DNA from: CAZQKE01 sp964593865
Lineage (GTDB): Bacteria > Chloroflexota > Anaerolineae > JAAYZQ01
Reading direction: 5' to 3'
Length of the DNA stretch: 9,284 bases
NCBI GenBank assembly: GCA_964593865.1
Contig: CAZQKE010000119.1
Location: 1-9,284 of the forward strand
A model generated the notes under the pieces. That model was given only the letters and a program-made list of their open reading frames with translations, was not told the origin of the DNA and made no database searches. This document shows positions 1 through 5,714 of the stretch, in pieces (position 1 is the first letter of the stretch; each line of letters opens with the position of its first letter). The translations under genes and the position numbers were made by a program.

Positions 1-20
1 CCGACCGCCTGCGCGGTCGG
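1..20. repeat. Perfect inverted repeat (hairpin) at the left edge
   Basis: Bases 1-8 (CCGACCGC) are the exact reverse complement of bases 13-20 (GCGGTCGG), with a 4-base loop CTGC. This gives an 8-bp GC-rich stem. No T-run follows on the + strand, and the sequence that would show one for the - strand lies outside the window, so it cannot be called a terminator. It may be the right arm of a larger structure cut by the window edge. Confidence 0.6.
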
Positions 21-61
21 CGTCGGCTGCGCCCTACAGCGATGGTGCGGCACCGGCGGCC

Positions 62-294
62 CACGATCCCGGTCCTTGCCATGAATCATTCCGGCTCGTC
101 CTGGAACGGCGCGACGAGGCCGCCTGGACCGCCTCTGTGACCAGTACCACCGCCCGGTCCGCCGCCGGGTGCGAAACGCACCGGGAGAACCGAACGCCCC
201 GGTGAAGCGGGCCTTGGCGTTCCCGGCACGCCTTTCCCCCGAACGGTTCGCCGATTTTGCGACCCTGGACAACCCCCCGGCCTGCCTGAAATGC
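62..294 (+). pseudogene. Degraded sigma-70-family (ECF-like) sigma factor remnant
   Basis: Two reading frames join into one recognisable protein fragment. In the frame of base 62, bases 77-133 read CHESFRLVLERRDEAAWTA. From base 133 the next frame continues LCDQYHRPVRRRVRNAPG, and further on LSPERFADFATLDN (about 229-270) and ACLKC (to 294). This resembles the N-terminal half of a group of sigma-70-like proteins I recall from Chloroflexota, of the pattern 'CYELFRRAL..RDEAAW.A.Y.QY..LV..WVR' followed by 'F...LSPERFA.F..L..LL.YLK.CVHS'. One missing base near 131-134 explains the frame change. Similarity stops after 'LKC', so the rest of region 2 and all of region 4, which contacts the -35 element, are absent. 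No start codon or ribosome site is evident. The family match is from memory and not from a search. The alternative is spurious non-coding sequence. Confidence 0.55.
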
Positions 295-364
295 GATTTC
301 TCTCACCACCGGCGGCGGTTCCGCAATGCAGCCGACAGCAGGAACGACAATGTGTTTGCCTCCG

Positions 365-386
365 GCCGTTTTGCCCGCCAAAAGGC
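365..386. repeat. Imperfect hairpin abutting the -35 box
   Basis: GCC(G)TTTTG at 365-373 can pair with CAAAAGGC at 379-386 around a 5-base loop CCCGC, giving an 8-bp stem with one bulged G at 368. It ends one base before the TTGACA hexamer. It could be an operator half or debris from the decayed gene upstream. Bases 295-364 hold nothing else I can support. Confidence 0.4.
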
Positions 387-415
387 TTGACAGCCGCCCC
401 AAGAGGGGCTACAAT
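387..415 (+). promoter_or_regulatory. Strong SigA/sigma-70-type promoter for the HD-domain gene
   Basis: A perfect -35 hexamer TTGACA (387-392), an optimal 17-bp spacer (393-409) and a -10 hexamer TACAAT (410-415) differ from consensus at one base only. Transcription would start near 421-423, about 22 bases before the ATG at 445, leaving room for the purine-rich ribosome site at 431-441. Confidence 0.85.
396..409. promoter_or_regulatory. Dyad inside the promoter spacer, candidate operator
   Basis: GCCCC (396-400) and GGGGC (405-409) form a perfect 5-bp inverted repeat around AAGA. It lies wholly between the -35 and -10 boxes and touches the -10. A dyad at this place could be bound by a repressor or a spacer-binding activator. 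It is short and in GC-rich DNA, so chance is possible. Confidence 0.4.
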
Positions 416-444
416 GCAACCACAACCGGAAAGGAAGAGGGACG

Positions 445-1026
445 ATGGACGATAGGATCACCGCCGCCTGCTTGGCCCTGGGCCGCCGTCTGGGGTTTGA
501 AGAGGACCACGCCCGCCAGGACGCAGAATTGGCCGTGCATCTGTTTGATCTCACAACAGAACTGCACGGCTTGGACGATGAATACCGCGACCTGCTCTAC
601 TACGCCGGGCTGTTGCACGACATCGGTTACGTAGAAGGCTATCGGGGGCATCACAAAACCTCCTACCGGCTCATCATGCAAGCCCATCTCCCCGGCCTGA
701 CAGAACGTCAAAAGCGGATCGTTGCCAACATTGCCCGCTATCATCGGGGGGCCAGGCCCAAACGGAAACACAAAGGCTTTGCCGCCCTGCAGCCGACCGA
801 CCGGGAGGCCGTCACCGTTTTGGGCGCGCTCCTCCGCCTGGCCGACGGCCTGGACCGGAGCCATACAAACGCCGTACGGAACCTAGACGTCCAATCGGAC
901 GGCAACCGGCTGATCGTAGCGGTGGATTGCCCCTTAGGGTGCAGCTCCGAAATTTGGGCCGGGGAGAAAAAAGGCCGCTTCCTGGGTGATGTCTTGGGCC
1001 TACAGATAGTCGTGCGCCCCCTCTAG
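445..1026 (+). CDS. HD-domain protein resembling the Ppx/GppA C-terminal domain
   Basis: This 193-residue soluble protein is probably a metal-dependent phosphohydrolase or nucleotide-binding regulator of the HD superfamily. Visible HD-type residues are H32, the H58-D59 doublet in LLHDIGY, H69/H70, H100 in ARYHRG and D134 in RLADGLDRSH. The order and the 'I.ARYHRG...LQ..DR..V..L.ALLRLADGLDR' pattern match the C-terminal domain of exopolyphosphatase / pppGpp phosphatase (Ppx/GppA). The N-terminal actin-fold catalytic domain of that family is absent here. The ATG is preceded by purine-rich AAGGAAGAGGG (431-441) and a near-consensus promoter. It is followed by its own stop and a separate promoter for buk, so it may be monocistronic. 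Substrate unknown. HD family assignment is firm and the link to polyphosphate or ppGpp is inference. Confidence 0.85.
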   Translation: MDDRITAACLALGRRLGFEEDHARQDAELAVHLFDLTTELHGLDDEYRDLLYYAGLLHDIGYVEGYRGHHKTSYRLIMQAHLPGLTERQKRIVANIARYHRGARPKRKHKGFAALQPTDREAVTVLGALLRLADGLDRSHTNAVRNLDVQSDGNRLIVAVDCPLGCSSEIWAGEKKGRFLGDVLGLQIVVRPL

Positions 1027-1030
1027 CCGA

Positions 1031-1050
1031 GGCAACCCAAGTTGCCAACT
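1031..1050. promoter_or_regulatory. Two nested inverted repeats overlapping the buk -35 box
   Basis: GGCAAC (1031-1036) pairs with GTTGCC (1041-1046) around CCAA. The same right arm also belongs to a second palindrome, AGTTG-C-CAACT (1040-1050). The two structures are mutually exclusive as RNA hairpins but compatible as protein-binding sites on DNA. The second covers the TTGCCA hexamer of the buk promoter, so it is a candidate operator. The first lies just after the stop of the HD gene but has no T-run, so it is a poor terminator. Confidence 0.45.
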
Positions 1051-1070
1051 CGCTTCACCTGTGGTACACT
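1042..1070 (+). promoter_or_regulatory. Promoter of the butyrate kinase gene, extended -10
   Basis: TTGCCA (1042-1047), a 17-bp spacer (1048-1064) and TACACT (1065-1070) form a good sigma-70-type promoter. TG at 1062-1063 followed by one base before the -10 gives the extended -10 motif TGn. The expected start near 1077 leaves a leader of about 23 bases before the ATG at 1100. Confidence 0.7.
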
Positions 1071-1099
1071 ATGCCTGAAACCATACTCTGAGGAATACG

Positions 1100-2185
1100 A
1101 TGTATCGGCAGCTGATCATCAATCCCGGCTCAACATCAACCAAAGTCGCCGTCTTTGAAGATGAACATCCCGTATTCATCGAAACCTTGCACCACTCCAG
1201 CGAGGAAATCTCCCGCTTCCAACACATCCTAGATCAGCACGACTTTCGGCTTCAGGCCATCCTCAACCTCCTGCAAGAAAAAGGAATCCCGTTGGATTCC
1301 CTATCGGCAGTGGTCGGGCGAGGCGGCATGTTGCGCCCCATCCCCAGCGGGACCTATCGTGTCAACGAACGAATGCTGGCCGAACTGCGAGATCGTCACA
1401 AAGAACGGGAACACGCCTCCAGCCTGGGGGGGATTCTGGCCGCCGAAATCGCCGAACAGGCCGGTATCCCGGCCTTTATCGTGGATCCGGTATGCGTAGA
1501 CGAATTCGAAGACCTGGCCCGCATCTCCGGCCTGCCGGAAATTGAGCGCAAAAGCCTTTCCCACGCCTTGAACCTCAAAGCCACAGCCCGCCGAGCCGCT
1601 CAGGACCTGGGTAAACCCTACACCGACCTCAACCTGGTCGTCGTCCACATGGGGGGTGGCATCTCCGTCACAGCCCACCGCAAGGGGCGCATGATAGACG
1701 TCAACCAAGCACTGGACGGAACCGGCCCCTTTGCCCCCGAACGGGCCGGCGGGCTTCCCGTGGGCGACGTAGTGCGCATGTGCTTTGGCGTCCGCCCTTA
1801 CGAAGGCTTGAACCTGACCTACGAGCAGATGTTCAGAAAACTGGCCGGTCAAGGAGGCTTGGTGGCCCATCTGGGAACCAACAGTGCCATTGAAGTTGAA
1901 CAGCGCATTGCCGCCGGGGATGACCATGCCCGCCTCATCTATGAAGCCATGGCCTACCAGATCGCCAAAGAAATCGGCAGCATGGCGACCGTACTCAAAG
2001 GAGAAGTAGACGCCATCGTCATCACCGGCGGTGTCGCCCATTCTAAAATGTTGCTGAACTGGATTCGGGAGCGGGTAGAATGGATCGCACCGATCATGGT
2101 CTATCCGGGTGAGAATGAAATGCTGGCTTTGGCCCAAGGAGGATTGCGCGTTCTGCGGGGGGAGGAAAAGGCACGGGATTACTAA
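1100..2185 (+). CDS. buk: Butyrate kinase
   Basis: Butyrate kinase is an acetate/sugar kinase/Hsc70 (ASKHA) fold enzyme that interconverts butyryl phosphate + ADP with butyrate + ATP. It usually works with phosphotransbutyrylase (Ptb) to make ATP from butyryl-CoA; related enzymes also act on isobutyrate and other branched acids. The 361 residues match the usual length of about 355-360. The phosphate-binding start INPGSTSTK lies at residues 7-15, the GRGGMLRPI motif at 73-81, VDPV at 128-131, HMGGGISV at 183-190, the adenosine-loop ITGG at 308-311 and PGENEMLALAQGG at 336-348. The ATG is preceded by GAGGA (1090-1094) with a 5-base gap. No ptb is present in the window. The family is clear, but a branched-chain acid as real substrate cannot be excluded. 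No terminator follows, so transcripts may run into the response regulator. Confidence 0.93.
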   Translation: MYRQLIINPGSTSTKVAVFEDEHPVFIETLHHSSEEISRFQHILDQHDFRLQAILNLLQEKGIPLDSLSAVVGRGGMLRPIPSGTYRVNERMLAELRDRHKEREHASSLGGILAAEIAEQAGIPAFIVDPVCVDEFEDLARISGLPEIERKSLSHALNLKATARRAAQDLGKPYTDLNLVVVHMGGGISVTAHRKGRMIDVNQALDGTGPFAPERAGGLPVGDVVRMCFGVRPYEGLNLTYEQMFRKLAGQGGLVAHLGTNSAIEVEQRIAAGDDHARLIYEAMAYQIAKEIGSMATVLKGEVDAIVITGGVAHSKMLLNWIRERVEWIAPIMVYPGENEMLALAQGGLRVLRGEEKARDY

Positions 2186-2202
2186 AGCGGCTGTAGAATC
2201 CA

Positions 2203-2280
2203 CCGAGATCGGAGGAAACCCTTCGTCTCTGCGGTGCGGAAGGGGTAGCGACACTCTTAGGCCCCGCCGGGAGGGGACCC
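2203..2280 (+). promoter_or_regulatory. Structured leader before the response regulator
   Basis: The 95-base gap after buk has no clear promoter and no terminator, but contains several inverted repeats. CCGA/TCGG sits at 2203-2212. CCCTTC (2219-2224) pairs with GAAGGG (2239-2244) around 14 bases. GGCCCC (2260-2265) pairs with GGGG-A-CC (2273-2279) with one bulged A. The last stem covers the Shine-Dalgarno GGGAGGGG (2269-2276) of the gene starting at 2281. A sequestered ribosome site could mean regulated translation. No known riboswitch class could be assigned. Confidence 0.35.
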
Positions 2281-2670
2281 ATGTCTAAGAAACAGGTTTT
2301 GTGCATTGAAGACTCGCCGGAAATGATCGACCTGATCCGCTTGATCCTGGAACGACGCGGATACGAAGTCAAAGGCGCAGTAGGCGGGCGCGAAGGCCTG
2401 GAAGCGATACAAACCGATCCTCCGGACCTGATCCTGCTAGACCTGATGATGCCCGATGTAGACGGTTGGGAAGTCTACCGCCAGATCAGAGCGCACGAAA
2501 AGCTCAAAGACATCCCCGTCATCATCGTCACGGCCAAAGCCCAGGGCATTGACCGGGTTCTCGGCCTGCACATCGCCGGGGTAGACGACTATATCGTCAA
2601 ACCCTTCGGTCCCAAGCAGCTGGTCAGCAGCGTCGAAAGCATCTTGAGCACAAAGGAAGCAAGGGGGTGA
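2281..2670 (+). CDS. Single-domain response regulator (CheY/Spo0F-like receiver)
   Basis: This 129-residue protein is a stand-alone receiver domain that takes a phosphoryl group from a histidine kinase. The acidic pocket is E10-D11, the phospho-acceptor is D54 in LLDLMMPDVDG, the switch threonine is T84 in IIVTAKA, and the conserved lysine is K107 in VKPFG. No DNA-binding or enzymatic output domain follows, so it must act by protein-protein contact or in a phosphorelay. The ATG follows GGGAGGGG. The histidine kinase gene begins 7 bases downstream and is its probable partner, although cross-talk with other kinases is possible. Confidence 0.93.
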   Translation: MSKKQVLCIEDSPEMIDLIRLILERRGYEVKGAVGGREGLEAIQTDPPDLILLDLMMPDVDGWEVYRQIRAHEKLKDIPVIIVTAKAQGIDRVLGLHIAGVDDYIVKPFGPKQLVSSVESILSTKEARG

Positions 2671-2676
2671 TCCAAG

Positions 2677-4542
2677 ATGAGAGACCGAGTTGCTGCCTGG
2701 CTGCGTCAAAACGAACGGAACATCGCCCCCGACTGGATCAAACTGGTCCGCACCCAGGGCGGCGAACGGGACCGACAACTGACAACCAGGGAGCTGGAAC
2801 GGCAATTCTTTACCGACTTTTACCACGCCTTCGTCCAGGCCGTGGAGCAGGATAGTGAGACCCCTTTGGTCGAAACGATTGAACGGATCGCCGCCACCCG
2901 CGTCAGCCAAGAGTTCCAGTTGGAAGAAACGCTGGACATCTTTTTCCTACTCAAAGGGCTGATCTGGGACCGTTTGGTGCAGACCCACTCGGCAGAAGCA
3001 GCCCTCAGCCGCATGTACCTGCTGGAGCCGACCTTCAATCGCTGCTTCCGGCTGCTGAGCCGGGCCTTTACCCGCGCCAGCCGTAAACTGCTCTCCGAAC
3101 GGCTGATGACGGCAGAATTCATGACCCGCCGTCTGGCCATTGCCACAGAAGAAGCGGACCGGGCATTGGCCCGTTTGCGCATCCTCTACAACGTCTCGCG
3201 GGCCATCAGCTCCACCCTGGACCTCAAACAGGTCCTGGCCGCCGTGGCCGAAAACCTGACCTCCGTCTCCCAAATTGACCGCTGTGCCGTGTGGCTGGCG
3301 GACAAAGAAGCACGGGAACTGGCCGTAGCGATGGTTCAAGGCATCGAAGCCGATCAACTCCGCGACGCCTACCTTTCGGTTGAGCAGGACCGCTCCATCG
3401 TCACACGGGCCTTCCGCACCCGCCAGCTACAGATCGCCAACCGAGTGGACACCACCGACGACGTGCTGGCCCCTCTCTTCCCCCAACGTTCACTGCTGGC
3501 CGTTCCCCTCCAAGGGGAAGACCAACCCGTCGGCGTGATCACGGTGGACCGCTTGGCCCAGGATCGCCCCTTTGAGACCGCCGTGATAGAAATGGTCCAA
3601 TCGGTCGCCGACCAGGCCGGTGTCGCCCTGCACAACACCCGCCTGTACGAAGAACTGGTTGAACTGAACCGCCACTTGGACCAGCGCGTGCGGGAGCGGA
3701 CCGAAGAACTGGCCCGCCTGAACCGGGAAATGGCAAAACTGGACAAGAAAAAGTCGGACTTTGTCGCCATCGCCGCCCACGAGCTCAAAACCCCTCTCAC
3801 CCTCATCCAGGGTTACGCCGAGATGCTGGCCGAAGGGGACATCCAAAACATGCCCCCCGACATGCTGCGCCGCCAGATCCAGGGCATCGTCAAAGGAGCG
3901 GACCGCCTGCGGGTGATCATTGAAGACATCATAGATGTCTCCCTGATCGACACCGAAATCTTGACCCTCAACCTGGAGCTGACCTCCCTTCCCAACGTCA
4001 TTGAAATGGCCTGTCGGGATCAACTGGAAGCAGCCCACGACCGGGATGTAGCGGTTGAAATTGAAGATTGCAGCGACCTCCCCTACATTGAAGCCGACGC
4101 CCTGCGCCTGCACCAGATGCTGAGCAACATCATCGGCAACGCCATCAAGTACACTCCCGATGGGGGCCACGTCCGCGTTTCGGCCCGCCACATCCCTTCC
4201 CAAAACGGCCAACCCGATTTCGTAGAGATCGTCATCTCCGATACCGGCGTGGGCATTGACCTGGACGAACAAGAGCATATCTTTGACAAATTCTACCGTG
4301 TGGAAAGCCCTGACCTCCACTCCAGCAGCAAAACCCGCTTCATGGGAGGTGGGCCGGGGCTTGGCCTGGCCATTGCCAAGGGCATCGTCGAAGCCCACGG
4401 CGGACGGATCTGGGTGGAAAGCACGGGCTACGATCCGGTCAAATGCCCCGGCAGCCACTTTCACATCCTACTGCCGGTCCGCTCCGCATGGGGAGACTTT
4501 CAGGGCCGGGAAGAAAAAACCAAGACCGAGGAGCAACTATGA
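2677..4542 (+). CDS. Cytoplasmic sensor histidine kinase: RsbRD-like N-terminus, GAF, HisKA, HATPase
   Basis: This 621-residue kinase probably phosphorylates the receiver encoded just upstream. Residues 1-140 are helical and resemble the RsbRD N-terminal domain seen in RsbT co-antagonists (RVAAWLRQNERNIAPDWIKL at the start). A GAF sensor domain spans about 180-320 and a coiled-coil signalling helix about 320-358. The dimerisation domain carries the phospho-acceptor H368 in AHELKTPL. The ATPase domain has the N-box N488 in NAIKYTP, G1 DTGVGI (522-527), the F-box FDKFYR (536-541) and G2 GGGPGLGLAIAKG (557-569). All catalytic residues are present. I see no membrane segment or signal peptide, so it should sense an intracellular cue. 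The start is supported by AGGGGG (2662-2667), which overlaps the end of the receiver gene. Its TGA overlaps the ATG of the next gene. The N-terminal assignment is less certain than the rest. Confidence 0.92.
   Translation: MRDRVAAWLRQNERNIAPDWIKLVRTQGGERDRQLTTRELERQFFTDFYHAFVQAVEQDSETPLVETIERIAATRVSQEFQLEETLDIFFLLKGLIWDRLVQTHSAEAALSRMYLLEPTFNRCFRLLSRAFTRASRKLLSERLMTAEFMTRRLAIATEEADRALARLRILYNVSRAISSTLDLKQVLAAVAENLTSVSQIDRCAVWLADKEARELAVAMVQGIEADQLRDAYLSVEQDRSIVTRAFRTRQLQIANRVDTTDDVLAPLFPQRSLLAVPLQGEDQPVGVITVDRLAQDRPFETAVIEMVQSVADQAGVALHNTRLYEELVELNRHLDQRVRERTEELARLNREMAKLDKKKSDFVAIAAHELKTPLTLIQGYAEMLAEGDIQNMPPDMLRRQIQGIVKGADRLRVIIEDIIDVSLIDTEILTLNLELTSLPNVIEMACRDQLEAAHDRDVAVEIEDCSDLPYIEADALRLHQMLSNIIGNAIKYTPDGGHVRVSARHIPSQNGQPDFVEIVISDTGVGIDLDEQEHIFDKFYRVESPDLHSSSKTRFMGGGPGLGLAIAKGIVEAHGGRIWVESTGYDPVKCPGSHFHILLPVRSAWGDFQGREEKTKTEEQL
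4528..4533 (+). promoter_or_regulatory. Ribosome site fixing the aminotransferase start
   Basis: GAGGAG lies 5 bases before the ATG at 4539, inside the end of the kinase gene. It favours this ATG over an in-frame upstream ATG at 4443, which would add 32 residues that are only the kinase coding sequence read in another frame. Confidence 0.8.
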
Positions 4543-5702
4543 AGATCGCCAATCGCATCCAAAGCCTGCCGCCTTACCCCTTTGCCCAACTGGGGCGGCG
4601 CATCCGCGAGCTGCAAGCCCAGGGCATGGACATCATCCGCCTGGATATCGGCAGCCCGGACCTGCCCCCCGCCGATTTTATCATTGACGCCCTTTGCCGT
4701 TCGGCCCACCAACCGGATCTCCACGGTTACGGGGGATACTACGGCATTCCGGCCTTGCGCCGGGCCATAGCAGACTATTACGCCCGGCGATTCGGTGTCC
4801 AACTGGACCCGGATCGGCACGTCGTCCCCCTGATCGGCTCCAAAGAGGGAATCGTCAACATGGCTTTGTCCTTCATAGACCCCGGCGACGCAGCCCTGGT
4901 GCCCGATCCGAGTTACCTGCCCTACACGACGGGCACCCTGTTGGCCGGTGGTGAACCTATCTTCTTCCCCCTCTTGGCCGAGCGCGACTTCCTGCCCGAT
5001 CTGGACGCCATCCCGGAGGAAGCAGCCCGCCGGGCCAAAATCCTGTGGCTGAACTACCCCAACAACCCCACCGGCGCCACGGCAACATTGGACTTTTTTG
5101 CAGAGGCGGTTGCCTTTGCCCGGCAATACGACCTCCTGATCTGCCACGACAACCCCTACTGCGACATCACCTTTGACGGCTATACCGCCCCTAGCCTCCT
5201 CCAAATACCGGAAGCGATAGAAGTCGCCGTTGAATTCAACTCCCTTTCCAAAGCCTACAACATGGCCGGTTGGCGGGTGGGGATGGCCGTGGGAAACCCA
5301 ACCGCCGTGGACGCCCTCTCCCGCACCAAGACCAACATCGATTCGGGCATCTTCCGCCCCATCCAAAACGCGGCTATAGCAGCTCTCGGCGGCGATCAAT
5401 CCTGGCTCCGGGAACGCAACGAGATCTACCGCCAACGCCGAGACCTGATCCTAGACGCCCTACAAAGCGTAGGAATCCGGGCGAGGAAGTCAAAAGCCAG
5501 TTTATACATCTGGGCCGAAACGCCCACCGGCTTTACCTCCGAAGAATTCGCAGCCCGCTTATTGGAAGAAGTGGGCGTCAGCATCACACCGGGCACCGTT
5601 TTCGGCTCCCAGGGAAACGGCTACTTACGCATCAGCCTGAGCATGGCCACAGACCGCATCCGCCAAGCGATGGACCGTCTGACCCAATCGGTCTTTTGGT
5701 AA
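4539..5702 (+). CDS. PLP-dependent class I/II aminotransferase, LL-diaminopimelate aminotransferase-like
   Basis: This 387-residue cytoplasmic fold-type I aminotransferase uses pyridoxal phosphate to move an amino group between an amino acid and a 2-oxo acid. The start KIANRIQSLPPYPFAQLGRR and the DIGSPDLPP motif (36-44) resemble DapL, which makes LL-diaminopimelate for lysine and peptidoglycan. GYGGYYGIPALRRAI spans 63-77. Cofactor residues are visible: N175-N176-P-T-G, D204-N-P-Y, the Schiff-base lysine K238 in SLSKAYNMAGWRVG, and the carboxylate-binding R364 in YLRISL. The ATG overlaps the kinase TGA as ATGA, so translation is probably coupled. No other lysine gene is in the window. Substrate is therefore open; aspartate-, alanine- or methionine-type aminotransferases of the same family remain possible. 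Confidence 0.88.
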   Translation: MKIANRIQSLPPYPFAQLGRRIRELQAQGMDIIRLDIGSPDLPPADFIIDALCRSAHQPDLHGYGGYYGIPALRRAIADYYARRFGVQLDPDRHVVPLIGSKEGIVNMALSFIDPGDAALVPDPSYLPYTTGTLLAGGEPIFFPLLAERDFLPDLDAIPEEAARRAKILWLNYPNNPTGATATLDFFAEAVAFARQYDLLICHDNPYCDITFDGYTAPSLLQIPEAIEVAVEFNSLSKAYNMAGWRVGMAVGNPTAVDALSRTKTNIDSGIFRPIQNAAIAALGGDQSWLRERNEIYRQRRDLILDALQSVGIRARKSKASLYIWAETPTGFTSEEFAARLLEEVGVSITPGTVFGSQGNGYLRISLSMATDRIRQAMDRLTQSVFW

Positions 5703-5704
5703 CC

Positions 5705-5709
5705 AGGAG
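5705..5709 (+). promoter_or_regulatory. Ribosome site supporting a TTG start for hflX
   Basis: AGGAG at 5705-5709 is 5 bases before the TTG at 5715. No ATG is available near the expected N-terminus of the family, and the residues after TTG (ERALLVGI at 9-16) match where HflX proteins usually begin. Confidence 0.75.
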
Positions 5710-5714
5710 CACCT

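Noticed and set aside
168..182. GGTGCG-AAA-CGCACC hairpin
   Set aside because: It falls inside the sigma-like remnant where the coding pattern VRNAPG explains the sequence, and nothing suggests independent function.
34..402. Long open frame on the - strand across the left region (122 codons)
   Set aside because: It is rich in R, G, A and V with no domain, crosses the strong + strand promoter and lies opposite the sigma-like remnant. It is best explained by GC-rich DNA.
2192..2199. TGTAGAAT as a -10 box for the response regulator
   Set aside because: No -35-like hexamer is found 16-18 bases upstream, and the TG is one base too close for a proper extended -10.
1301..2254. 317-codon - strand frame opposite buk
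   Set aside because: Its codons are the mirror of a clear butyrate kinase gene, and the product has no recognisable domain.
2231..2262. Glycine-riboswitch-like core in the leader (GGTGCGGAAGGGGTAGC, then ACTCTTAGGC)
   Set aside because: It loosely recalls the GCGCCGAAGG.GCAA and CTCTCAGG elements, but key bases differ, the first paired element is absent, and the downstream gene is not linked to glycine. Only a covariance-model search could revive it.
3490..4464. 324-codon - strand frame opposite the histidine kinase
   Set aside because: It is antisense to the catalytic core, which has every expected motif. The product looks like a V/G/F/D-rich shadow.
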